The position numbers and the translations under genes are program-made. The notes beneath the pieces were generated by a model, which did no database searches, was not told where the DNA came from, and was given only the letters and a program-made list of their open reading frames with translations. A stretch of DNA of 64,000 nucleotides from Pseudomonas sp. GM48 (GTDB taxonomy: Bacteria > Pseudomonadota > Gammaproteobacteria > Pseudomonadales > Pseudomonadaceae): NCBI RefSeq assembly GCF_000282335.1, contig NZ_AKJM01000045.1:1-64000 (forward strand), written 5' to 3'. Positions 8,736 through 17,125 of this stretch are shown in pieces; position 1 is the first letter of the stretch; each line of letters starts with the position of its first letter.

Positions 8736-9464
8736 ATGAATCAATCTGTCGAACAATTGCGAATCCGTCTGGCCTGCGCGTTCCGCTGGGCGGCGCGGCT
8801 GAATCTGCACGAGTCCATTGCCAACCACTTCAGCGTCGCGGTGTCGGGGGACGGTCGGGAGTTTTTGATCAACCCTTACGGCGTGCATTTCTCGCGGATC
8901 AAGGCCAGCGACTTGCTGCTGCTCAACGCCGATGAGCCCGCCCGCCTCGATCGCCCGGACGCGCCGGACATCACCGCCTGGGCGCTGCACAGCGCCTTGC
9001 ATCGCAACCAGCCGCATGCCCGTTGCATCCTGCATACCCATTCAAAATATGCGACGGCGCTGGCCTGTCTGGCGGACTCGCGACTGCCGCCGATCGAGCA
9101 AAACTGCATGCGCTTTTTCGAACGGGTGGTGATCGACGAGGGCTTTGACGGCATGGGGTTGGGCGACGAGGCCGAACGGGTCAGCCACCTGTTAGGCGAC
9201 AAGCCGATTCTGTTGATGGGCAACCATGGCGTACTGGTGGCGGCGCCGAGCATCGCCCAGGCGTTTGACGATCTGTATTACTTCGAGCGTGCCTGCGAGA
9301 CCTACATCACCGCGCTTTCGACCGGCCGCGAACTGCGCATCGCCAGCGACGAAATCGCCCGCAAGACCTGCCGGCAATGGCTCGACTATCCGGGCTTTGC
9401 CGACAAGCATTTCAACGCCTTGATGGGGATTCTCGATGAAGAAGAGCCGGGTTATCGCCTGTGA
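8736..9464 (+). CDS. Class II aldolase/adducin family protein
   Basis: 242 residues of the class II aldolase fold. Zinc ligands are visible in CILHTHSKYATAL and in the later GNHGVLVAAP, and ESIANHFSV near the N-terminus matches the family's N-H-F/S substrate loop. The ATG at 8736 follows CCGGGGA; the open frame extends upstream only through REP sequence. It is convergent with the GlxA-type regulator with just 1 bp between stop codons. The substrate is unknown; members act on sugar phosphates or other hydroxy-keto compounds. Confidence 0.88.
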   Translation: MNQSVEQLRIRLACAFRWAARLNLHESIANHFSVAVSGDGREFLINPYGVHFSRIKASDLLLLNADEPARLDRPDAPDITAWALHSALHRNQPHARCILHTHSKYATALACLADSRLPPIEQNCMRFFERVVIDEGFDGMGLGDEAERVSHLLGDKPILLMGNHGVLVAAPSIAQAFDDLYYFERACETYITALSTGRELRIASDEIARKTCRQWLDYPGFADKHFNALMGILDEEEPGYRL

Positions 9465-9465
9465 G

Positions 9466-10530
9466 TCAGTCTGCCTCGAGCGGCCGGTGTTCCTTGCGCA
9501 ACGGCTGGCGCATCACCGGCGCGGTCCAGACCTGGCTGCGGTCTTCGCTGGGTGGGCAGCCGAAGCGGGCACGATAGGTGCGGGAGAAATGTTCCAGTGA
9601 ACCGAACCCGGAACAGGCCGCCACTTGCGCGACGCTCAGGCGTGTTTGTTGCAGCAGGCTGTGGGCCTTGGCCAGGCGCAAAGTGATGTAGTACTTGAGC
9701 GGCGACAGGCCGGTCTGATGCTTGAATTGCCGCTCCAGTTGCCGTCGCGACAGGCCGACCTGAGCGGCTATCGCTTCGCAATCGAGCGGTTCTTCCAGCG
9801 CCTGTTCCATCAACCCGATGGCACGGCGAATCTTGCTGCCGTACAGCCCGGTGCTGGTCAGGCCGCCATCGAGTTGCTGGTCGGCCGGTGCGCGCACAGG
9901 CCCCATCAGCAGATGCATGCCGATTTCCCGGGCCAGCTCGCTGTCGAGGCTCTGGCCGATCCAGCCCAGCAGCATGTCGAGGGTGCTGGTGGCGCCGGCG
10001 CACGTCATGCGCTGACGTTCCAGAGTGTAGAGCTGTGGCTTGGCGTGGACCCGTGGATAACTCTCCTGAAACCCTTGCAGATTGTCCCAATGCACGGCGG
10101 CTGCGTAACCGTCGAGCACGCCGGCCGCCGCCAGCAGTTCAGTACCGGTTTCCACGCCCATCAGCACGGCGCCGAACAACGCCTGTTTGCGCAGCCAGCT
10201 CTTGAGCGCCAGATTGCCGCTGTGTTTGTGCACATCGAAACTGGCAATCACCAGGCACACATCAAAGCCCTGGTCGGCCTTCAATCCGTCATTGGCGACG
10301 GTGGTCAGGCCGTTGCTGGCCTGCACCGGCTGGCCGTCCAGGGACAGCAGCGACCACTCGAACAAGGGGCGTTGAGTCAGCCAGTTGGCAATGGCCAACG
10401 GTTCCAGCACCGCAGCCAGGCCGAAGTTGGAAAACGATGGCATCAACAACACCGCGACCCGCAGCGGCGTGACCTCGCCGCGCCGCCAGGTGAAGGGTGC
10501 CTCTGTGCTATTGGACGACTGATTGCTCAT
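9466..10530 (-). CDS. GlxA/GbdR-type AraC-family transcriptional regulator
   Basis: 354 residues. Residues about 25-190 form a DJ-1/PfpI-like domain (VAVLLMPSFSNFGLAAVLEP, GVETGTELLAAAGVLDGYAA, VHWDN) in which the glutaminase-type nucleophile cysteine is replaced, as in the sensory members GbdR, CdhR and SouR. Residues about 240-340 carry two AraC helix-turn-helix motifs (CEAIAAQVGLSRRQLERQF, SVAQVAACSGFGSLEHFSR). It follows the GMC oxidoreductase gene by 9 bp on the same strand, so it is probably the pathway regulator. This subfamily often senses glycine betaine, carnitine or related amines; that is family knowledge, not shown here. Confidence 0.92.
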   Translation of the reverse strand: MSNQSSNSTEAPFTWRRGEVTPLRVAVLLMPSFSNFGLAAVLEPLAIANWLTQRPLFEWSLLSLDGQPVQASNGLTTVANDGLKADQGFDVCLVIASFDVHKHSGNLALKSWLRKQALFGAVLMGVETGTELLAAAGVLDGYAAAVHWDNLQGFQESYPRVHAKPQLYTLERQRMTCAGATSTLDMLLGWIGQSLDSELAREIGMHLLMGPVRAPADQQLDGGLTSTGLYGSKIRRAIGLMEQALEEPLDCEAIAAQVGLSRRQLERQFKHQTGLSPLKYYITLRLAKAHSLLQQTRLSVAQVAACSGFGSLEHFSRTYRARFGCPPSEDRSQVWTAPVMRQPLRKEHRPLEAD

Positions 10531-10539
10531 GAGTGAACT

Positions 10540-12201
10540 CTATCGTTGTTGCGTCTGCCACTGTGGATGAATCCACACCGGTACCTCGGCGGCGGGTAGC
10601 GACGGCCGGCCACTAATCAGGTCGCTGGCCTTTTCCGCGATCATCACCGTCGGCGCATTGGTGTTGCCACTGACGATCACCGGCATGATCGACGCGTCCA
10701 CCACTCGTAAACCGTCCAGGCCATGCACCCGCAATTGCGCATCGACCACGGCTTCGGCATCGCCCGCCGGGCCCATCTTGCAGGTGCCGCTGGCATGGTA
10801 GCCGGTTTCCGTGACCTGCCTGGCCCAGGCGTCCAGTGCTGCATCACTTTGCGCTTGCGGGCCGGGCACCAGTTCTTCACCCCGGAAAGCGGCCATGGCC
10901 GGTTGCGCGATGATCTCGCGCACCAGCCGCGCACCGGCACGCATGTCGGCTCGATCCTGCTCGGTTTTCAGGTAATTGAACAGGATGCGCGGCGGCTGCC
11001 TGGGGTCGGCGCTGTTGAGCGTGACGCTACCCAGGCTGGTGGGGCGCATCAGGTCGATATGGATCTGGAACGCATGGCCCGGCACCAGATCGACGCTGCC
11101 GGGTTTGACCGCCAAGGGCATGAAGGTCAGTTGCAGGTCGGGATGTTCAATCCCGGCCCGGGAGCGGATGAACGCCCCGGCTTCGAAGTGGTTGCTCGCC
11201 GCCAGGCCGTCGTGAGTGGCGAACCAGCGTGCGCCGATCCACCACTTGCCCGGTGCGGTGGTCCACGGGTAGAGCGACACCGGCTGCTTGCAGCGGTATT
11301 GCACCACGGTGTCCGGGTGATCGTTGAGGCGCCGGCCAACACCGGGCAAATCATGTTTGACCGTGATCCCCAGATCCCGCAGTTCCGCCGCCGGGCCGAC
11401 TCCAGATAACAGCAGTAATTGCGGCGAGTTGATTGCCCCGGCGGTCAGTAATACTTCGCGCCGGGCAAAGGCCTGGCGGATCTCGCCGTTGTGCTCGTAC
11501 TCAATGCCGACGGCGCGTTTGCCGTCGAACAGAATGCGCAAAGCCAGGGCATCGGTGCGCACCTGCACATTGCCGCGGGCCAGGGCTTCACGCAGATAGC
11601 CACGGGAAGTGCTCCAGCGCCGTCCGTCGCGGGTGGTGCGGTCCACCGGGCCAAAGGCTTCCTGACGATACCCGTTCAGATCATCGCTCAGGCCATACCC
11701 GGCTTCGGCCCCGGCCGCCAGAAACGCCGCGCACAACGGCGTCGTTGTATCGCCCGGGGTGACATGCAGATGGCCTGTCGCGCCGCGGTAATCGTCCGCA
11801 CCATCGGCATGGGTTTGCGCACGCTTGAAATACGGCAGCACATCCTGATAACTCCAGCCGTCGCAGCCCTGTTCGGCCCAGCCGTCGTAGTCCCGGGCAT
11901 GGCCACGGATGTAGACCATGCCATTGATCGACGACGAACCGCCCAGCGTGCGGCCTCGCGGCGTGCCGATCCGGCGACCGTCCAGATACGGCTCCGGCTC
12001 GGAGCTGTAGCTCCAGTTGTAGCGCGTGCCGCCCACCACCAGGCCCACGGCGGACGGCATGTCGATGGTCCAGCTCTGGTCCGCCGGACCGGCCTCCAGC
12101 AACAGAATCCGCACCGTCGGGTTTTCGCCCAGACGATTGGCCAACACGCAGCCAGCGGACCCTGCGCCCACGATCAGGTAATCAAATTCATGATCGGACA
12201 T
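10540..12201 (-). CDS. GMC-family oxidoreductase (choline dehydrogenase-like)
   Basis: 553 residues, full length for the family. FAD-binding GAGSAGCVLANRL near the N-terminus is followed by the GMC signatures GGSSSINGMVYIRGHARDYDGW (read in two parts) and GAINSPQLLLLSGVGP. The C-terminal active-site region has YHASGTCKMG with the catalytic His, then SGNTNAPTVMIAEKA. It would oxidise an alcohol using FAD. It lies between a Rieske oxygenase and a GbdR-like regulator on the same strand, so a choline-like or other amino-alcohol substrate is plausible. It is not adjacent to betB, so calling it betA would be premature. Confidence 0.92.
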   Translation of the reverse strand: MSDHEFDYLIVGAGSAGCVLANRLGENPTVRILLLEAGPADQSWTIDMPSAVGLVVGGTRYNWSYSSEPEPYLDGRRIGTPRGRTLGGSSSINGMVYIRGHARDYDGWAEQGCDGWSYQDVLPYFKRAQTHADGADDYRGATGHLHVTPGDTTTPLCAAFLAAGAEAGYGLSDDLNGYRQEAFGPVDRTTRDGRRWSTSRGYLREALARGNVQVRTDALALRILFDGKRAVGIEYEHNGEIRQAFARREVLLTAGAINSPQLLLLSGVGPAAELRDLGITVKHDLPGVGRRLNDHPDTVVQYRCKQPVSLYPWTTAPGKWWIGARWFATHDGLAASNHFEAGAFIRSRAGIEHPDLQLTFMPLAVKPGSVDLVPGHAFQIHIDLMRPTSLGSVTLNSADPRQPPRILFNYLKTEQDRADMRAGARLVREIIAQPAMAAFRGEELVPGPQAQSDAALDAWARQVTETGYHASGTCKMGPAGDAEAVVDAQLRVHGLDGLRVVDASIMPVIVSGNTNAPTVMIAEKASDLISGRPSLPAAEVPVWIHPQWQTQQR

Positions 12202-12241
12202 GGTTTGGGGTGCTCCCTCAATGAAAGGTCAGGACACAAAT

Positions 12242-12337
12242 CCCTGTGGGAGCGGGCTTGCTCGCGAAAGCGGAGTATCAGGCAATGAAAATGTCGACTG
12301 ACACTCCGCTTTCGCGAGCAAGCCCGCTCCCACAGGG
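12242..12337. repeat. Paired inverted REP elements
   Basis: Two REP copies in opposite orientation fill most of the 151-bp gap between the Rieske gene and the GMC oxidoreductase gene. If the genes are cotranscribed, this stem would sit inside the message and could change the ratio of the two products. Confidence 0.9.
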
Positions 12338-12352
12338 ACTGCATTCGTCCGG

Positions 12353-13522
12353 TCAGTTCGCGGTCGACCCATGAATCCCGTTAAACACCAACCGATGAAA
12401 GTGATGCACCAGATGCTCACTTTCATTGCTGCGCTGGGCATCGATCATGTAGCGGCCCTGATCGTAACCGAGCGAATGCAGGCCTTTCTGCACCGAGATG
12501 TTCAGGGCGATGTCCTCCGGCCCCAGATCCTCGTTCATCCACTTCATGCACGACGTACTCACCGCCGCAGTCTCGGCATTGCTGGAGTAGTAGCCGAAGC
12601 GCAGTAGCGAGCGCTCGGCGTCCAGCGGAATCATGATGAACGAGCCCAGGAACTCCGAGAACGGGAAGGTGTAGAAGGTATTGTTCGGCCACATGCCGAT
12701 GTTGAAGAAGCACTCGTCCGGGTTCAGGTCCTTGCGCAGCGGCACGCCGTAGGCTTCGGTCACTGAGAGGTTGGCCGGGGCGATGTAGGTCCACCAATTG
12801 TCGCGTTTGCTCAATTGGTAGCCCTTGAAGTCAATCAGCCGGGCCAGGTCGATGTGGCACGGCCCCGACAACTTGAAGTGATAACCCTCGATGGAGTTGT
12901 CCATGATCACCTTCCAGTTGGCCGGTACGATCACGTCTTGCTCTTCGATCAGGCGCATGTCGGCCAGGTCTGGAAACACCCGACGCATTTCCTCGTCCGC
13001 GCCGGGGAACAAATCCCGCAGGGACGGCGCGGCCGGGTCGAGGTTGAAATAGATGAAGCCACCCATTTCTTCGGTGCGAATCTGCGGGATGTTGAACTGC
13101 TGCAACTCGAAGTTCTTCATCTTCTCGCAACGGGGTGCGCTTCGCAGGCTGCCGTCCATTTCGTAGCACCACGAGTGATAGGCACATCGCACCACGCCAC
13201 CGGTGGTGCCGCGCCGTTCTTCGAGCAGGCGATTGCCGCGATGCTGGCAAACGTTGTGGAACGCGTGGATCTGGCCCTGACGGTTTTTCGCCACCACCAC
13301 GCTCTGGTCGAACAGATCCGTGACCACATACTGACCCGGCTCGGCGAACTCACTGACGTGCCCGGCCACGTGCCAGGCGTGCATGAAAATGTTGTCGCGC
13401 TCGGCCTTGAACAGGGTTTCGTCATAGAAGTAACGCGAGGGCAGGGTGAAGGCTTCTTCCGGGTCCTGATGGTCCCAGCCGTCGATCGGGCTCTGCTGCT
13501 TACGGTTCTGGAAACTGTGCAT
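12353..13522 (-). CDS. Rieske non-haem iron oxygenase, alpha subunit (quaternary-amine type)
   Basis: 389 residues. The Rieske [2Fe-2S] ligands are Cys92-x-His94 and Cys113-x2-His116 (CQHRGNR, CAYHSW). The catalytic-domain segment NWKVIMDNSIEGYHFKLSG supplies His215 and, further on, His223 for mononuclear iron. Glu212 stands where most ring-hydroxylating oxygenases have the bridging Asp, as described for carnitine monooxygenase CntA. The C-terminal SEHLVHHFHRLV is also typical of GbcA/CntA-like enzymes. GAGGAG precedes the ATG. No ferredoxin reductase gene is near, so electrons must come from a distant partner. Likely N-demethylation or hydroxylation of a betaine-like compound, inferred together with the GMC and GbdR-like neighbours. 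Confidence 0.9.
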   Translation of the reverse strand: MHSFQNRKQQSPIDGWDHQDPEEAFTLPSRYFYDETLFKAERDNIFMHAWHVAGHVSEFAEPGQYVVTDLFDQSVVVAKNRQGQIHAFHNVCQHRGNRLLEERRGTTGGVVRCAYHSWCYEMDGSLRSAPRCEKMKNFELQQFNIPQIRTEEMGGFIYFNLDPAAPSLRDLFPGADEEMRRVFPDLADMRLIEEQDVIVPANWKVIMDNSIEGYHFKLSGPCHIDLARLIDFKGYQLSKRDNWWTYIAPANLSVTEAYGVPLRKDLNPDECFFNIGMWPNNTFYTFPFSEFLGSFIMIPLDAERSLLRFGYYSSNAETAAVSTSCMKWMNEDLGPEDIALNISVQKGLHSLGYDQGRYMIDAQRSNESEHLVHHFHRLVFNGIHGSTAN

Positions 13523-13678
13523 GGGGCGATCTCCTCAGTGACTGGCCGCGCGGTACGGCTTCGTGTTCTGGGAGCTAATCTAGGGTGCGGGGCGGGGGCG
13601 GTATTGATCGATTGCGACCAGTTGCGCGGGGAAATCATCAAGTGCCGGTCGCTCCTGTGGGGGCGTTACACGGTCAAA

Positions 13679-13780
13679 TGTGGCGAGGGAGCTTGCTCCC
13701 GTTGGGTCGCGCAGCGACCCCGGCTCTTGAAAAGCAGGGCCTGCTGCGCAGTCCAACGGGAGCAAGCTCCCTCGCCACAG
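13679..13780. repeat. Second-type inverted repeat (GTGGCGAGGGAGCTTGCTC class)
   Basis: An arm beginning TGTGGCGAGGGAGCTTGCTC is repeated in reverse about 60 bp on, with an inner imperfect stem rich in GC between. This is a different REP-like family from the common GTGGGAGCGGGCTTG element. It lies between the thiolase stop and the Rieske start region; the related copy is at 54795-54927. Confidence 0.85.
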
Positions 13781-13803
13781 GTTTTTCAGCGATTGTTCGG
13801 GGC

Positions 13804-14985
13804 TTAGACGCGTTCGAAAATCGCCGCAATCCCCTGGCCGCCACCGATGCACATGGTCACCAGTGCATAACGGCCACCGGTGCGATGCAGTTCGTGGATG
13901 GCCTTGGTGGCGATGATGGCGCCGGTTGCGCCCACCGGGTGGCCCAGGGCGATGCCCGAACCGTTCGGGTTGACCTTGGCCGGGTCGAGGTCGAGTTCCT
14001 GGCTGACGGCGCAGGCCTGGGCGGCGAAGGCGATGTTGGCTTCGATCACGTCCAGGTCGGCGACGGTCAGGCCGGCGCGCTTGAGTGCCAGACGGGTGGC
14101 CGGGATCGGGCCCAGGCCCATGAATTCCGGTTCGACGCCGGCGTGGGCGTAGCTGACCAGGCGGGCGAGTGGTTTCAGGTTGTTGCCTTGAACCGCCGTA
14201 CCGGTGGCCATGACCAGTGCGGCGGCACCGTCGTTGAGGCCCGAGGCGTTGCCGGCGGTGACCGAACCGTCCTTCTTGAACGCAGGCTTCATGGCTGCCA
14301 GTTGTTCCAGGGACGTGGCGCGCGGGTGCTCGTCGACGCTGAACAGTTTGACGCCTTTGCGATCCTGGATTTCCACGGTTGCGATCTGCTCGCTGAAGTA
14401 GCCGTTGGCAATCGCATGGGCCGCGCGTTGCTGGTCTTCCAGGGCCAGGGCGTCCTGCATTTCACGGGTGATGCCGTTGCGCGCAGCGACGTTCTCGGCG
14501 GTGATGCCCATGTGGATGCCATGGAACGGGTCATGCAGGATGCCCAGCATGTAGTCGATGACCTGGGCGTTGCCCATGCGCGAACCCCAACGGGCGGCTG
14601 GCATCAGGTACGGGCCACGGCTCATGGATTCGGCACCGGCGCCGACGACGATGTCGGCATCGCCGAGCATCAGTGTCTGCGCGGCGTTGATGATGGCTTG
14701 CAGGCCCGAACCGCAGAGGCGGTTGACGTTGTAGGCCGGGGTTTCCTTCGGAATGCCGGCGTTCATCGCCGCGACGCGGGAAATGTAGGCATCGCGGGTC
14801 TCGGTCGGGATCACGTTGCCCATCACCAGATGGCCAACGAGTGCCGGGTCCACGGCGGCCCGTTGCAGGGCGGCTTTCACGGCCGTGGTCGCGAGGTCGG
14901 CCAGTGGCACGTCCTTGAGCGAACCGCCGAACGTACCGATGGCGGTACGGGCGGCACTGACGACGTAGATTTCCGGAGTGTTCAT
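13804..14985 (-). CDS. Acetyl-CoA C-acyltransferase (thiolase)
   Basis: 393 residues, standard thiolase length. The nucleophile is Cys91 in NVNRLCGSGLQAI, His is in GHPVGATGAI, and the second catalytic Cys is in MCIGGGQGIAAIF near the C-terminus. It converts beta-ketoacyl-CoA plus CoA to acetyl-CoA and a shorter acyl-CoA, or runs the reverse condensation. Its ATG overlaps the stop of the enoyl-CoA hydratase gene (ATGA), so the pair is co-translated and probably supplies two steps of a beta-oxidation-like route. The acid it serves cannot be told. Confidence 0.94.
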   Translation of the reverse strand: MNTPEIYVVSAARTAIGTFGGSLKDVPLADLATTAVKAALQRAAVDPALVGHLVMGNVIPTETRDAYISRVAAMNAGIPKETPAYNVNRLCGSGLQAIINAAQTLMLGDADIVVGAGAESMSRGPYLMPAARWGSRMGNAQVIDYMLGILHDPFHGIHMGITAENVAARNGITREMQDALALEDQQRAAHAIANGYFSEQIATVEIQDRKGVKLFSVDEHPRATSLEQLAAMKPAFKKDGSVTAGNASGLNDGAAALVMATGTAVQGNNLKPLARLVSYAHAGVEPEFMGLGPIPATRLALKRAGLTVADLDVIEANIAFAAQACAVSQELDLDPAKVNPNGSGIALGHPVGATGAIIATKAIHELHRTGGRYALVTMCIGGGQGIAAIFERV

Positions 14986-15764
14986 GGCTGGTTTCCTTTC
15001 GGTGGATTCTTATCTGTACTGCGATTGAGCAGGGCGTTCAAGGCGGATTTCGCCTCGTCGGTATTCAGGCGCTGGATGAACAGCGTGTTCTCTTCGCGCA
15101 GGGTGGCTTCCAGTTCCGGCAACGTCGCCTGTTTCATCAGTTGACGGGATTGGCGCAAGGCCTCCTGGGGCATCGCCAAAAAGCGCTGGGCGATTTTTGT
15201 CGCCGCCGCCAGGCATTGCTCGCCGTCATCGAAAGCTTCGTTGGCCAGACCCCAGGCCAGCGCTTCGTTGCCGTCCAGGCCGTTGCCCAACAGCAGCAAA
15301 CTCGCGGCACGGGCATGGCCGAGCCGGCGTGGCAGCAACAGGCTGGCACCGAACTCGGGACACAGGCCGATGTTGACGAACGGCATGCGCAGCTTGGCAT
15401 TGCGGGTGACCAGCACCTGATCGCAATGCAACAGCAACGTGGTGCCAATGCCGATGGCCGCCCCGCAGACTGCCGCGATCAGCGGTTTTTGCAGGTGCGT
15501 GACGACTTTCATCAGGCGAAACGCCGGGGCGTCCAGATGAGTGGGCGGATTCTGGAGAAAATCCACCAGGTCATTGCCGCTGGTAAAGCAGGCCGGGCCA
15601 CCGGTGAGGATGATCACGCCGGTTTGCGCGTCTTCGTCGGCGGCCAGCAACAGGTCGGCCAGTTGCGTGTACATGGCATTGTTCAGTGCGTTGAGCTTGT
15701 CCGGGCGGTCGATGGTCAGCGTCAACACGCCGTCGTGTCGCTCGTGTTTGATCAGGTCGGTCAT
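14982..15764 (-). CDS. Enoyl-CoA hydratase/isomerase family protein
   Basis: 260 residues of the crotonase fold. The oxyanion-hole segments are ACFTSGNDLVDFL and AAVCGAAIGIGTTLLLHCD, followed by MPFVNIGLCPEFGASLLLPR. It would hydrate or isomerise an enoyl-CoA, feeding the thiolase encoded immediately downstream with a 4-bp overlap. No acyl-CoA dehydrogenase or hydroxyacyl-CoA dehydrogenase is adjacent. An isomerase activity is equally possible from sequence alone. Confidence 0.92.
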   Translation of the reverse strand: MTDLIKHERHDGVLTLTIDRPDKLNALNNAMYTQLADLLLAADEDAQTGVIILTGGPACFTSGNDLVDFLQNPPTHLDAPAFRLMKVVTHLQKPLIAAVCGAAIGIGTTLLLHCDQVLVTRNAKLRMPFVNIGLCPEFGASLLLPRRLGHARAASLLLLGNGLDGNEALAWGLANEAFDDGEQCLAAATKIAQRFLAMPQEALRQSRQLMKQATLPELEATLREENTLFIQRLNTDEAKSALNALLNRSTDKNPPKGNQP

Positions 15765-15979
15765 CGCAGGCTCCGCAAAGTCGGTTCAGGCTGCCACTTT
15801 AAGCGCCGGACAAACCCCGGATCTATGGCAAAACGGGTCAACTGCACTGCCGCTTTTTGCCATGCCGGTGCGCCAAAAGCGACACACACCCATTCGGGGT
15901 ATGGCTGCGCCCGGCGAATCCGCCAATAGTGGGGGCATCCGCTCATCCAGAGCCGAACTCGCTATAAGGTGCATTTGCT

Positions 15980-17086
15980 ATGGGCAAGACGCTGCTTAAG
16001 GTGATTTCCAGTCTGTTTGTTGTACCGCTGACTTTGAATGCCTACGCCGCTCAAGTGGACGACAGCAATACGCTGCGGCTGTACAACTGGGCGGATTACA
16101 TCGGTGAAAAAACCGTGGCCGACTTCGAAAAGGCCAGCGGCATCAAAGTCATCTACGACACCTTCGATGCCTACGAAACGGTGCAGGCCAAATTGCTCAC
16201 CGGCCACTCCGGTTATGACTTGATTGTGTTGAACGCGTCCCTCGCGCCGCCGTTGATCAAGGCCAAGGTGTTCCAGCCACTGGATAAAAAGTTGCTGCCG
16301 GGCTGGAGCAATCTTGACCCGAAAGTCTTGCAGGACCTGCAGGGCTTTGATCCGGGCACCACCTATTCGGCGCCCTACACCTGGGGCAGCAATGGCGTCA
16401 CGTACAACGTCGACAAGATCAAGGAACGCATGCCGGACGCGCCGATCGGTTCGCTGGCGATGATCTTCGATCCGAAGATCGTCTCGCGCTTCGCCGACTG
16501 CGGCGTGACCCTGCTCGATGCCCCGACCGAAGTCATTCCCATGGCCTTGAAGTACCTGGGACGTGACCCGAACAGCGCCGCCCCGGCAGATCTGAAAGCC
16601 GCCCAGGACTTGCTGTTGTCCGTGCGGCCGTACATCCGCAAATTCGACTCGGTCAATTACCTGACCAGCCTGCCCAACGGCGACGTGTGCATGGCCATGA
16701 CCTGGTCCGGCGATTACGCCACGGCCATGGCCCGCGCCGCAGAAGCCAAGAAGCAGATCAACCTGGCCTACTTCATCCCCAAGGAAGGCTCGCTGATCTG
16801 GTTCGACAACATGTACATCCCGGCCGACGCGCCCCATGTCGCCAATGCCCACAAATTTCTTGAGTACCTGATGCAGCCGCAGGTGATGGCGGATGTAAGC
16901 GATTTCATCAATTACGCCAACAGCAACGCGGCGGCCACGCCGTTGTTGAGCGCCGATGTGCGCAACAACCCGGCGATCTACCCGGACGCGCAAACCCGCG
17001 AGCGCCTGTTCCCGCAGAAGACCCAGGATGCCAAGGACATGCGGGCGATCACCCGGGTCTGGAGCACCGTGAAAAGCGGCATCTGA
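15980..17086 (+). CDS. Periplasmic polyamine/GABA-type substrate-binding protein (PotF-like)
   Basis: 368 residues. An N-terminal signal peptide ends near residue 23 (VPLTLNAYAAQ), followed by the PotF-family hallmark LRLYNWADYIGEKTVADFEK and TYSAPYTWGSNGVTYN. It would bind a small amine in the periplasm for an ABC importer, but no permease or ATPase genes are adjacent, so it shares a transporter encoded elsewhere or works with a sensor. The following aminotransferase and LuxR regulator point to uptake and breakdown of putrescine, GABA or a related amine. Confidence 0.9.
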   Translation: MGKTLLKVISSLFVVPLTLNAYAAQVDDSNTLRLYNWADYIGEKTVADFEKASGIKVIYDTFDAYETVQAKLLTGHSGYDLIVLNASLAPPLIKAKVFQPLDKKLLPGWSNLDPKVLQDLQGFDPGTTYSAPYTWGSNGVTYNVDKIKERMPDAPIGSLAMIFDPKIVSRFADCGVTLLDAPTEVIPMALKYLGRDPNSAAPADLKAAQDLLLSVRPYIRKFDSVNYLTSLPNGDVCMAMTWSGDYATAMARAAEAKKQINLAYFIPKEGSLIWFDNMYIPADAPHVANAHKFLEYLMQPQVMADVSDFINYANSNAAATPLLSADVRNNPAIYPDAQTRERLFPQKTQDAKDMRAITRVWSTVKSGI

Positions 17087-17125
17087 TTTGTTCGATCGTT
17101 AGTCAATTCGGTTAGAGGTTTATTT

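Noticed and set aside
13585..15144. 519-codon frame antisense to thiolase
   Set aside because: Shadow of a standard thiolase gene; its start runs through the REP-like repeat.
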